From Ridgeia piscesae (Eukaryota; Annelida; Polychaeta; Sabellida; Siboglinidae), in contig JAODUO010001606.1 in assembly GCA_025642075.2 (NCBI GenBank), forward strand, positions 20,613-84,612: DNA of 64,000 bases, read 5' to 3'. The notes below the pieces were generated by a model, which saw only the letters and a list, made by a program, of their open reading frames with translations, had not been told where the DNA came from and did no database searches. Shown piece after piece: positions 1-13,500 of the stretch. Each line of letters starts with the position of its first letter. Positions within the stretch are counted from its first letter, which is position 1. Made by a program: the position numbers and the translations under genes.

Positions 1-1508
1 GGGCTAGATTTCCACAACTTTACAAACTCTGCTGTTTTAAATTAGCCACAGTCTGGATTTGATGCTGTGTACCAGATAACATGTGTTTCATGCACAGGAA
101 CTTAGCCTTGCTAGAAACATGGGCACGTGTACATATAGCAGCTTTCCTTGATGAACATTTAGGCAGTTTATCAGAAGAAAGTGCAACACACGGTTGGGTA
201 GCAACGCTGAGATACACTGTTTGCTCAGGTACTGTTTTATGAAGTTACGTCATGCTTCACAGCTTCAGTGCCTGTTGTTGGGAACGTTTGTACAGTGGGA
301 GATGCGTAAGTTAAACTGGTAGTGCACCTCCCTGTTAGTACATACTACATACAGCTCTGTGACCTGAGCCTGTAGATGGCTGTCAACTGCTGCGCAGCTT
401 GAATAATGACTCACATCTGCACGCCCCTGTCTCTGGTTAGCGCAGGCGTATCACTGGTGAAAGCAGGGCTCACCAGTCACCAGTAAGATTTACAGTTTAT
501 GTGTGTTGCGGCTGGCTGGCTCACAGTGGCGCAGGATGTGATGTGCTGTCGGCAGGAGTGGGTCTGGGTAGGACATGAGTAAGAAATTCCTCGCTGGTAG
601 AATCCTGTTTCGAATTTGGAATCCTGTTTCGTAGAATATAGTGGATCAGTCTGGATAATCGGCTGCACTTTTGCTGGACAGTTGCACAGAGGATTATTTG
701 CAGAACTATTTTTCAGTGAGTGGATTCAACAGGTACAGTCAACCTTGCGTTTTCTTTTTCAGTAGACAGCTAGACATGTATGGAATTACTACTAGACTCG
801 CTACTGGTATGCTGTGTGTGTGTTATCATTTGTCTTGCAAAAGGTTTTCAAACATGCAGATGTTCGTTTATCAGTTGATTTCGCATGAAGCGGTTTGATA
901 GTCTATTTTGAAAGGCATACCAGTATTGTGCTTCAGGGTGGATTTGGCACCTTTTCTTGAATTAGTTTCAGCGATAATGCCACGTCCTTGGGGAATGCAT
1001 GATCTACAGAGGCAGATCTTGCCAATTGCTGCTCTGTATTAGTTTTGGGATTAGGATATGTGCCAAAATTAGTCAGCTGGGTATTCTTGCCTGTATTTGA
1101 TGCAGATTTATCTGCACATGTGTCGATGCTCAGGGCATATATGCATGGAATATTGATTCCACTCGTGTAGATCTTGTAAAGAACAGGCCTGTGGTAATAA
1201 TAGTGATTATAAATATTGAAGGCATAGGTTGACAAAGAAGCCAATGTAGTAGTTTTACCAGACTAATAAGATAGTTATATTCACAGTAGAGGTTATGAAT
1301 GTGTACCTAGCATGATACACTGGGATAGTGTGATTGGTTCTTTTACCAATTACCCTGTTTACACTCACCAATGGTTTAGTGACTACATGCACACTACTAG
1401 GCCCAAACAAGAGGTGTGAAATGTAATGTTAATTCACCACCATGATTGTCTAAACATACAGGTCCCTATCACATCTTTTCCCAACATTCGCATTTATTTG
1501 TGTTTCAG
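1..1508. other. upstream region or first intron of the 4.1 gene, no gene seen
   Basis: AT-rich sequence with only short chance open frames on both strands. The end of the stretch is a splice acceptor (AG at 1507-1508), so at least part of it is an intron and the transcription start of the 4.1 gene lies in it or left of the window. I see no convincing untranslated first exon or core promoter. Confidence 0.6.
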
Positions 1509-1570
1509 TTTAGCGTGGGATGGGCGAAGATCGAGAAGGAAACGGAGATCCAACCATGGAGGCACCACAG
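1509..1570 (+). CDS. EPB41: 4.1 gene exon 1 (first coding exon, start codon)
   Basis: Acceptor tract ends at 1508. An in-frame TAG at 1511-1513 precedes the ATG at 1520, which fixes the start inside this exon; context GGGATGG is good for initiation. It encodes [17 protein letters not shown], then donor CAG|GTACAA. Phase 0, matching exon 2. The leader is acidic and has no signal peptide, as expected of a cytosolic protein. A second in-frame ATG lies at codon 13. The 12.2-kb following intron leaves room for other first exons. Confidence 0.7.
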
Positions 1571-4500
1571 GTACAAGTCTTTATGTTAGATTTATTAACT
1601 ATTGATAATTTACATGTTAAGCATATGTTTAATCGTTCTGATGGTGTGAAAGAAATAGGAAATATGCAGTTTGCCACAAAGTGCTGTCAGACATCATGTA
1701 TCAATATCAACCCTGGGGACTACGTACAATTCTACATGGTTGGATGGTAAACCGGACAAGGTGGCTTGATTTGTCCAGTTCACATCCCTTGTGTATTGTT
1801 GTCTTGGCAGTATGCCAAGTGACCTCAGATGAATTTGGTCAGTTCTCACTAAGATGTGTCCACAGGGTTATAGTGCAGGAATTCCATCATAAAACATCAT
1901 CACCCTTCATGCTTATTAAATGGCTCCATTTTCATAAACCTCTTCATACTGCATAAGAAGAGCATTTGGCACCTTGTTAAATTATTGTTTGGTAAAATAT
2001 TTAGATATCATGGTGGATTTTTATTTTGTTATCACTTCTGCAGAAATCGGATGGCATAAACCACCAACGACAAATGAGCAGATTACTTTAATGAAATAGG
2101 TGCATTGCCCCCAACTGGGACAAACACTGACTAATGTCTGACTCTTGTAAGTGGGTTATCAGCCAAACCAAACATGTTGGCTGTGCAGTGTGCACACCCG
2201 GACCTGACCTACATTGTTGGTATGAAGAAACTGTTTGGACTGGATAATGACACCAGTCTAAGCCAGGGTCTGGACGTAATAGCCACTAGGCAGCAGTCGG
2301 CAGCAACTGAAAGCAATAGGTGCCAGAAATAAGGATACCCGTGCCGTTTTTCACGACCTGTGCTATGTATCACGCAGTTCCCAGGTGCTGGGATAGGTGC
2401 TGCAGCACACACGACTGAACACAAAATAACACACTACTATTAGTCAGCTTCCGATAAAATTAGCCTGACACACTAAACTCATTGTTTACCTGTAATATTT
2501 TACCTGTGTCTGATTGCAAGTTCACCTGTTTTCTTTTGTTGTAATACCTGTTGGTGTGTTGACTTATCAACTGTGGGTCAAGATACACAGGAATGCTGTT
2601 GCACACATTAAATATGACTTGTCAACAGGTAGTTTGATGGCGGGAACAACATAGTAAATGTCTTATTGAATATAAATTAAAATTTATGAAAAATTAAGAA
2701 GCAGGTGAATAGTATGGCATTAGCATGCATTAAATACTAAAGTAAAGTTCAGAACTTGACATTAACTATCAGAAAGAAGCTTCTCTGGGCAAGGAACAAG
2801 TACTAATTCATGTTTGCTTATCCCAGCAAAAATCCACTTATCCCAACAAAAAACAACTTGTCCTAACAAAAAATGTCAAATGTTAATGCCATAAATGCAT
2901 TGCTAAACCGCCGCGAACATGTCTAAGCCCTGGGTCACTGTTATAAGCCATAATTATCCAAATGACGTTTACTACAATCGTGATCTGTGCTTTATGTACT
3001 ATGCAAATTTCATTTCAACTTCTTGCATTTCAAAGTAGCATTCATGTTAAAAAAATTATACAAAGTGGTCACGTATAATTTCAGTGAAAAGTCGTCTTAA
3101 TGGTGAATGATAATAATGCATCTAACTTCAGTGTTTTAATCTGACATCAGTAACCTAGTGACTAAGTGGGTAAAAAAGTATTACTGGTTCCATTTGGTTA
3201 GTAAGTTCCATGGTGACGTGAAAGCAATGAATGACAATATGTGTATGCAAGCTCCAACTACAGGGTAGCTTGACTAGCTTCTATTACAATATGATATTTT
3301 GCGTATGAATCAAATGTAAATTTTTTGCTAAATAACAAACAGTATATTATATTGGAAGTTTTTGTGCAGCTCAATCAACTTGTCCCTTTGGCCAATGTAC
3401 TTGTCCGCCATTTGTAATTAGTTATCCTGGACATGTGTTAATGTTGAACCCTGTAGTTTCTCCCTGTCTATTTATACTTCTCCAAGTTAAAAAAGAGTAT
3501 GACATGTCACTGTTGGAGACATGTATCCATGACAATGTCCAGTACATTTAAATACTTTCAGAATTATTTGACAATAGATAACTGGTTAGTGAACATTTTA
3601 AAATTACCCAATAATCATTTGGAATGTCACCATGAAACAGACTAGATCGAATAATATAGTTGAATGCTGAATGCAATTTTTTGTTATCTGATTATGATTG
3701 GGGTTTGACCGTTTATTCATTTAGATTTTTATAACAATATAATTGTATATATGAAGCAATTATGAGGTATTAAAAATAAAATGTTTGCTAAGCATCAGTT
3801 GGTGCCATTTTAAAAATAAATTTAAGCAGTGAATCATTACCCCACCCGCACCTCCCCCAATGCAGCTGCAGTGCCCACTTGTGTGTTCTGTGGTTATTCA
3901 ACTGGTTAAATCAATAGCAGATTATAGCCAGGTGGCACTGCAGTAGTCCATTGTTACCAATAACAATGGACCATGCCACCAAACCTAATTTGTCTTGGTC
4001 CGCTGGCATGGGGATAGAAGATCTGATTAGTTGACTGACGGCCATGAACTTGTTGTCACTGCAGTGTTCATTACTGGCTGTTGGCCTCCAGGCTTCTTTC
4101 CCCTAAAGCAGCAAGTAATCCTCTTGGAGAAGTGCTGGTCAGTGCTGCTGGAGGCAAGACCAGTTACGTTTGATATGTCACAAATTTATTTGCGCCATTA
4201 AATTTTCATGCAGCCAGCCAGGTGAGTCGTAGTGGCATCTGTTATTCAAATTGTGTATTGTAATACAATAACAAGCATGGTTTTTGTCCTGCAGCAGACG
4301 AATGGAGACCTCTGGTAAAGGCAGTTTTATTGCATTGCTAGTGTTAGTATTTTTTTGCGCAATTGCACCTATGTTTTTGTTTTATAGCAGGCAGTTAGAT
4401 TTCATTTTGCCTATGATTGTATCATTTATGTTGGTTTATGTCAGTGGCTTGGTGTCTGCACTTGTGTATATGTTATTTACACAAATATAAAAGGGCCACT

Positions 4501-7500
4501 TTCTGTGTTGTCACACGCATTTAGCAGTGCACTCATTACATGGCAGACTTACAGTCTTGTTGTGTGCTTCTTTCACTTATACCCGGCTGCGTTGCTGGCA
4601 GATTAAAGCATGCAGTATTTGAGTTATGTCTGCTGCTGCTTTATGCTTGGCTTGATATAGAGAGCCATTCCTTATACTTTGCACATCATTGAATGGCACA
4701 TGTTGGAGTTACGACACCAGTTCAGTTATGAATTATTCACTTATAAGAGATGTTCATTCATAATTATTGGCGTGGGATTGATAGACTTCCTACAGCCGTC
4801 ATTGGAAGGAGCCCGTGGCTCATGAGTCAATAGGCACGAGCATCATGCATGCGTAAACACGTGGTGACTCACCATGGCCAGCCAGCCGTTCCAGTACCAC
4901 ACTTATAGCAGTGGGTAAATTATTGATTATAACAAGCATCGCGACAGCCATTTTGTTTTGCCGCGTGTTGTAAGGGGCTGTGTGAGCTGTTAGTGTACAT
5001 GGCTGGAGCCAGGTCACCGGCATTGGAACTAGTCTCACACGGATCTATCCTCATGCTGGGCTGGTCACTGCAGCCCATTTAGGGTGTCCACATTTCAACA
5101 GTGAGTAGGCTTAGTATGCCATTTACTTGTGTCAATGTCTTTGTGTGTGCTAAAGTCCCTCATCCGAGACTCTGACCTGTCATCTCATCTCGCCTGTGCA
5201 TGCTGTTAAATTGGGACACCTCAGATAAATTGCCCCTGTCCCTAATTGCACTGTTATCTGCATGGCCAGTTTCCGTTGTTGTAGTTTGTAGTAGGATGGG
5301 AGACATTCCATGCAGCAGTGATGAATAGGTTCTGACGCATACAGATAACAGTCTTGTCTGTCTGAATATGCATAGTTAGAAGGAGGGGGCAGGGTTAAAT
5401 CTGTAATTAGAAACATGCTATGAATAGGGGTGATATTTGATATAAACAGGAGGTCACCACACAAATAGATAGCTTTGGCTTGTTATCATAGATACTAGAT
5501 CGGTTGAATTCATGTTTCATCCAGAGACTCGGAAACCATTTATCTGTACATCAGTCCAGGATTTGGGATAGTTACATAGTACCTCAGCTTCATTGTTGAT
5601 TTTGGTCGTGGTAATTGCTATATTATAGCATGTGTGTAATAAACATTTGTTTCAGACTCTTTGTTGCAGTGAATTTTTAAGGTACATTTTTCTTTATAAA
5701 ATTGATTAGAAGTTTTATTTAGCTAATTCTAAATCCTTTAGTGAAAAAAGACAGGTATTAGTAAATGTTCTCACTTGTACGTTGAATCAGCAGCTTCAAC
5801 TGCACAATATAAAGCACTTTGAACCTTTTGAAGTGTTCACATAGCATAATAACTTGAATAAGTGAGTTGTATTGACCACTTCAAAATATTCAGAAGTTAC
5901 TCGGCAGCTTTCTGTCAAATAATGTATTATTATTGAGTGTGGCTAAAGATAATGCAATATGCTAAAGTTTAGGCGTTTGGGGCATCATACTTGTTCTAAA
6001 TTTACCGTAACTGGTTACAATGATGTATTTAATAACACTACACACTCAGAAGTTGCTATGTATGTTGGAAGTCCTTGTATCTAATATTAGACCAACAATT
6101 CAGGTACAAGAAATGCAGCCTGCCACTCAGGAAATATATTGGCTCGTGATTAGAACACAGAGATCGTATTGGTTAATTCCCTAGCAACTAGCTTTGAGGT
6201 GTCCAGGTAACTATTGAGTTACAGCCCTATTTTAATAATTTGCGTTAGCCTGAACTTATTACTATAAAAAAAAAATATTATTGGTGTCTCAACGTAAGCA
6301 GTAAACTTTTGAAGTTTGGGTGAATTTGTAAAATAATACGGAAAAAAGCTGATGTTAATGTGAACCATTGAAACCAGTGGCTAAAATTATAAAACAACAT
6401 GGAAAATTACTTTCCAATTTGGCTGTAGTGTAAGAAAAAGTAGGTTCATAAAATCAGTGGTTTTGATGTTTTCTTGAGTGTCTATATTGATGTTTTAGTT
6501 TTGACACGCAATAATTTATACTGGGATCAATATTCAGTATTGGAAATTGAAATATGAATCTGCTGTGTTCAAATGCCACAACAGAAATGTACCTGAGATA
6601 TATTGCCACGAATCTAGTCTATTGGCAGTTTAGCATGTCATCACAGTCTACAAAATCATGTTCCTAAAATACCACTGCAGGTCTATGATCAAGCAGATCA
6701 ACTGACCTGGGTGCTGTTAATATTCTGTCAGAAGTCGTCCTGATGCCGACCGCATGAAAATAGTCTCATTGATCTGTTCTGCCTAGATAGCTGAATTAAC
6801 ACACCCTGAATCCCTAGACAGACTCAACAACTGCAGTGTGGGTTGTGTAGGTGTGACACTTGTATGAGGTGGTCTAAAATTAATTTGTCTAACAAATTTG
6901 AAGTTTCTTTGATATTAAGAATATATTTTACATTGATAGTTGTAAAAAAGACACTAAACATTTATGAAAAAATTAAAATGTTAAGTTTGGTTAGTGCTTA
7001 AACAGGATACTTTTGTGATGAAAAATCCCAAACCACTTAGAGATTGAATGTAGTCATGGCAACGTTACTTACACTTGAATGCATTTATCCAATTGCATAA
7101 TTATTGCATGTCTGAGCCAGGCACCCTGGGATGCTTTGGAATTTAGACAAGCTGACATTTAAGCATGTGAATGTGTGGGGGTGTTATCATAAACATTTAA
7201 GCATATTTCATACAAGGGTGTAATTTTGTATCGACTGCCAGTGTCCAATAATAATATTTATACGCTGTTTATTTTACCTTTGCATATGTTGTAATGATCG
7301 CTCTCTCAGCTCTGGTTCCTCGGTCAAGGATGTTGCCATAAAACGTTTATTAATATTATGGTGTTATAATAGATTAGATAATTTTTGGTAGCAGCTACCA
7401 GACAATGAAGAAACGCATAATTTTTGTTAAAACGAACTGTTTTTAGGTCATGATGAATTATTCTATTTGCATCACCATTGTTGAAAAAGCTACTCTGGTT

Positions 7501-10500
7501 TGGACAGGCTTTCCTCTGATGTAGATCTATCTGTAACTGGGCGATAACAAAATACACTGGAGGATTGCTTTGCATGCTTCAGAGCATGTCAGAGACAGGC
7601 TATCAACAGTGACAATCCAAATTGGATGCATGCTGTAGCCAGGCCAATGAGTCTGATGTTACTGGCAAACAGGCACGTCTCTCCCTCACTAGTATTCTAC
7701 GTCACGCTTTCCACAGATCCGCCCTCGATCAATACGAACAACGACTGTGCGGCCAGGCGAATGACACAGTCATTTTTATTGTTTGCCACTCTGATATTGT
7801 ATCCAGCATTGCCTTCGTATGTGATATCGGTGTCTGGGATTGGCACTGCAGTCATTTATAATGTGTACGGTGTGTTAATTGTGTATATCAATAGTCTGGA
7901 AGTCCGAGTGTGGCAGAGGTGATTATAATCTGGGCCTGTATAGAGTCATTGACACGAGTCAGAGGTTTCTAGACACTAATCAAGTCTAAAATAAGGTGTT
8001 GAGCCTAGTCTGAGTAACGACTTTTGTGGCTGCATCATATGTGACTTTAATCAATGTCGATGTGATCACAGCATCATTGTCATTGGCATTATCAGCGTCC
8101 ATATAAAAACCAAGAATGTCCACACTCCACAGTGACTCAGTGGTGTATTAGACAGGTGCTGTCCTTTAGTTATTACAATCAATAAGGTCATATTGTGCAT
8201 TGTGACATCATTGAAGTTATTGTAACACGTGTGATGCTGCCCACAAGTACCCAGCTAGACATTCTGATTTATTGCACATTGATAGTATGGTACCTCACCA
8301 TTAAGTCACCTCTGGGACTGCACCAAGTGATCTTAATGCCCAGGTGAAAATATTGGGGGAACTACTTTCTGTACTATTGCTGTAATGGAAAATTATTTAG
8401 AACTGTCCTAACATGACCTTAATTGCAAAGTGGCTGGATTACCGAGGTGACTATAGAGCAAGGTGCAAATTAATAATCAAATGTTATAGAGTAGTTGTTT
8501 TCCATAACTGTTTGATTAGAAAGCACAACATTTTGCCAATGGCAGTGATACGTCTGTCCTGTTGCCCGCGTGATCTTCGTTCATACATTTATTCATTTGT
8601 CTGTGACATAAAATTGGTCATGCTGCTATGGTAATTTAGTAGGTCTGCAGCCTGATGATTCTTCCGGCCCGTGTTACTGGCATTCAGCATATTGTGTTGC
8701 GCAATTTTGTAAGCAGACTGACATTTCAAACATTTAATACATGCACAGTGTACTGGAGACTCTGTGGCTGTTGCCTTGTTTGTGCAAGAGGTAGAAAAAC
8801 AGTTTTATGTGCAGTATAATTTAATCGCAATGAAGTCATTGCTTGAAGACTGAATGACAACGTATACATGCGAGTCAATGTGTGACAATGAATGTCTAGC
8901 TATTTTTGCTCTGGGTGCTCAGACTCATTTCATGTGTGTACGCTATTGAATGTAATTTTAATAGTATCTTTTGATCAGAAATTGCCCTATTCCAACAGCC
9001 CATTGTGGACAATGTAGTCTTTATGAAAACTACTACTCAACTGGTTGGAATGTCACATTGATGAATGTGATAACGGTTGCTTCGTTTGTTTCGTTAAAGA
9101 ACAGTGGTCGTGGCCTGAAGTCACACCAGATAATCAAGTGTGAGTGCAGGGGTCAGGGTGAAAATGTAATTATATAGCCAACTCACTGCGGCATATTATA
9201 TTCAGTTAGATTCGGAAAAATATAATTCACGGATCCAGTGTAATTTTCGTTGATGAAATGGTGCGTTACCACTTTGTGATTATTCGCATGTGTTTAGAGA
9301 ACAAATTGTGCACAACTATGCAGAACATTGTCAACTTGATCTCCGTGAGCGGTGTTATTAGCGTGGCCAAAATTAGATGTTTCTGACCTGAGAGAGAAGT
9401 CACACTGCAGCCAGTAAATCAGTGAATGACACTGTGGATGTTGACCTAAACTACTTGTCTGAGTAGAGCTGGTATTGATTGGTTCTCTATCTATACGCTG
9501 GCATTGGCCATAGTCACTGACCTCACCGTGATAAACCTGCCAGCCAAGCTGGGCGTAGTAATGGCTTATACAGGCAGGAATGCACTGTCCAAAGGTCCAA
9601 GCGAGCAGGATAGCTACCAGTGGGAATTGTGAATTGTGTAGATACATGCTTTGTTATCAAATGGAATTCCTATTTGATGTTTATTTGATGATGTTACCAA
9701 AAACGTATAATTTTGAAATGCAAAAACTTACAAGATTAATTTTGTTATTATCTCTTAATATCTTGCCATTCACTGATGGAGCAACGTTGCATTATATCCT
9801 GTGATTCGTAGCAGTATCAGACCAAAAACAAGTGCTGAGACATTCAGTTAGCACATCTTAATTTATAACTAAGGTGAGACGGGAAATGATTGATGTCATA
9901 TTTTACAGTCCAAAGGTCCTGAAAACCAGTCAGATCAAGGATGTTTTGTTCCACTTTGTTGTTTGAGCAAATGAAAACAATGCTTGTTTTTTTCAGTTGA
10001 TTTGCAAAAAACAATTGTACATATGTAAGCGTAAAATATGTATTTAGGAATGATGGTGTTTAATTTCCTCTATAGACCTTTGCTTCATGAGGAAACAGTG
10101 GGCTGGACACTATCTTATAGCCATACCATATTGGTTAGCTTACGCTACTTCATAGCAGTCTCAAATCAAGTAACTCACCCAGTGCTGAATGTCACATTTT
10201 TAGGGCCAGTCTTGGAAGTTAGATTCCAATATGGGTGGTACTAATCATCTCCAGCCTGCCATATGGTAACTGATGCAGATCATTCTTGGCACTGATGCAA
10301 ATAAACACGTCTTTCAAGGAACACATATCTGGCCTGAGTGTTTGGACCACATTTTCAGATACTGCTGCTTAGTGGTCAGAATAACTGGAAACAGACTGAC
10401 ACATCTCATCTGATAAATCAGGCCAGTTGGCCAGAATGCAGTCCACCTCAGGGAACAATACCACCAATATGTCTTGATGAAACATGTTGAGAACCTAACC

Positions 10501-13500
10501 ATATTGCTTCAAGTGTAACGTTGCTCCCAATGGCCAAGATGCATCTCTTGGGTAATATTTGGCTGGATTGAAACCAGTCCTAGTTACACATTTTGAAATT
10601 TTTTCAATCAATCTGCCTATGGATTTCCAAGGACCTGCGTAATGCTATTCTTTCCTAGCTCTGCTATAGGAATCTGTACACAATTTAATAATTTTGACAA
10701 CATTAACAACATACTAAAATCACTGATGAAAAACAACTCTGTTTGCTGGTGTGTAATAAAGTATTAAATAAATTATTGTAAATAATTTAAAAAAAATCCA
10801 CATGTTTCATGTGTGTCCACTATTTGGAAACATTACACAGTCTTCAATAATCAAGTGACATTGCATTAATTTCTATCTGAGGGCTACACCAAGTAATTTC
10901 ATTTAGCTCAGCGACATGCTAATGCCATAGTCAGTCGTGCGTCCGATAACTGGCCTTTCATATGTTGACACGTCTGACCCTACTAGATCAGTGAGCGATC
11001 GTCCAGTTAAGCACTGATCCGATGATTGTCTTCAGGTAGCAACAAGATTATGTTGATGAGCAACTAAGCATATTTTGTCATATTACACTCGAGGTTATCT
11101 GACCAGTACATGTGAGTGCTCACTGCATTTCGGCTGGCTGCTAACCAGCCTGTTTGACACTGCATAAAGCGCTCATAAGCATAATGAGATGTCGTTGTCG
11201 CCGTCTGCCATCTTGAAGCTGCGCAAATAACGCGGCAGATTTTTTCTCCGACACTCCGTTATTGGCCATGTCATGGCGGAAGATGGATTCCAAGCCCTCG
11301 GATCAGTGATTACCGATGCACAAACTGCGCCCGGGTTTACGCAGGACGAGTGTTATTGACGAGGCTGGCACGATCACAATGTGATTTACTGGAGGCCAGT
11401 GCCCTGCGAATGACTTAATATAAAATGTGCGACTGTGGCTGTCGACGGAGCCGCCCGGCGTGAGGGAGAACCAACCCATGAGCGGCGTCTCCAAAGATGG
11501 CTGCTGTTGCTGTCGTTGGTTGCAACGTGCCAACGTCACCACCGAAGGATCGTCACCAGCGTGAACACAGCACCTTGGTTGGATGTGGGGAATGAGAAGC
11601 CGGACTCGGTGGAAAGAGAAGACACGCCAGGACTCGGCCGAGTCCACCAGCACACAGGCGTCTATCCGCGAATTTGAACTGTTCCGCGAATTCTGCATCG
11701 TCGAGGATGCCCTGGTATTGCTCGCACCGTCTGTCCCTTTATCTCGCCTGTCTACTAGGGTAGCTACCCCAAGCTGTGTGTGAAATTTGGCTTTTGATTA
11801 TTCTCCTGTCCTGTCGGCAGGTTTCTGGTTTCTTGCATGTGAATTGTTTGTTAGCTCTGTGTCAGTTATGGGGGTACATGGCAGTTATGTAAGTAATACT
11901 AGATGTGTCTGTTAAGAAAATTACATAAAACAAGAGTGGAATAAATTAATGTTTATGTCATCTGAACAGGTTAGCACCACCCTGTAGTTAGTGAGCTGTC
12001 TGTAGGTTTATTCTTACCCAGCACTTCCATGTACTGATTTTTGTGGAACTGAGGACCAGGTAATCCTAAAATTTGAGCAGCAGAAATGCAGGTGTCAGTA
12101 TATTTGTACAGAAATAATATAACATTGCGAGCAGAGATCGTCCAGTTGCTTGACCTGTCAAGTCGGGATTTACTCTCAAAAATTACTGACTATTTACAAA
12201 ACGGATTAACAAGCATTTAACCAGCGAGTTTGTGTTTGGCTATGAATGTGGCTTTCTACAACGGATATCGAATCTCAACTGTCAAGATTGTCAAGTGGCA
12301 GTTGGATGTTCTTATTTGGGTGGACACCACTTGATAGCAGCCTATGTCAGCAATGTTAGTTTGCAAATGGGATTTGTTGTTCTTTATTCAGTTATTACTA
12401 CTGGGTGAATATATAATATGTTATCATAGTCTTTGGGGAAGTACTTCAATATTCCTCATATCTGCCTGAAAGATTTTCAGCATTGATTTTTTGCACACCA
12501 AAATATCAATATCCAGGGCAGTGTGAATGCACAATGACGTGTTCATATAGATTACGAGATTACGTTGTTTGTCAATGTAGATCTCCACCATGAGGCACAC
12601 ATTACTGCTTTGATAAACCTTCAAGCTCCCATATATAGTGTGTAAAAGAAACATCCTATGTCGCCCTGTGTTTTCTCTAGAGGTCTCAATGTATACAGAG
12701 CATCACTTGGGAAATGTTATTATTACCAGCACCATAAATAGATACCATTTTGTGTGTGTGTGTGTGGGGGGGGTCCTTGATTGAAATGCAGATCATACCT
12801 GTAAGGTATGATCTGCATCAACATTCTCAATGGTACTTAGTAATTTCCTTAGTGATGCTGCAATGTTAAATTGTTTTGCTATACTTTTGTTTTAGCATAC
12901 AACAAGCATGTGAAACTTTCATTTCTTTGTTCTTCAGTATTTTAGTTGTTTCACAGAAACACACCATGTTCAGACTGTATTAATGCATTGTGTATTTGCC
13001 AAATCGATCATTGTAGTTAACAAACTATGTTTTTAAATATGCAAACCTGATACACATGATGTTCTGGGAGAGACTTGTAAACTAAACAAACATGAGCAGG
13101 TCATGTGTAAATAAACCCAGTAGTTAAACCTAACTTTATTTATGTGCGTATTGATTCATGTTAATGACTACAGGTATTTCTTACACCTTTGGTCAGGTCC
13201 CTTTCAACTAGACCCTAATATCAACACGACAGTATTACCAATATATTTATTATGTGTAATTGACTTTTACTGCTCATTTGAATAGCCAATTTGTTTATGC
13301 TGGAGGAAGTCATATAAGCTGACTACATTTGTAAATGGTTCAACTTTCCATATTCCTTTAAGACCACAGCAGTTAACAACAGCTTAATTACTGAAGTACT
13401 ACTACAGAGTGGTTGACCCTGGGGTCATGCCTTGATGGTGCTCATCTGTGATGAACAGGATGAGAAATACTGATGTATTGCAGTTTAGCCAATTAATAGT

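Noticed and set aside
4270..4320. Microexon candidate after TCCTGCAG
   Set aside because: 20 nt does not fit the phase 0 junction between exons 1 and 2.
4284..4490. 68-codon hydrophobic frame in intron 1
   Set aside because: T-rich DNA naturally reads as hydrophobic residues; the nearby AG and GT would give a 20-nt exon that breaks the phase between exons 1 and 2.
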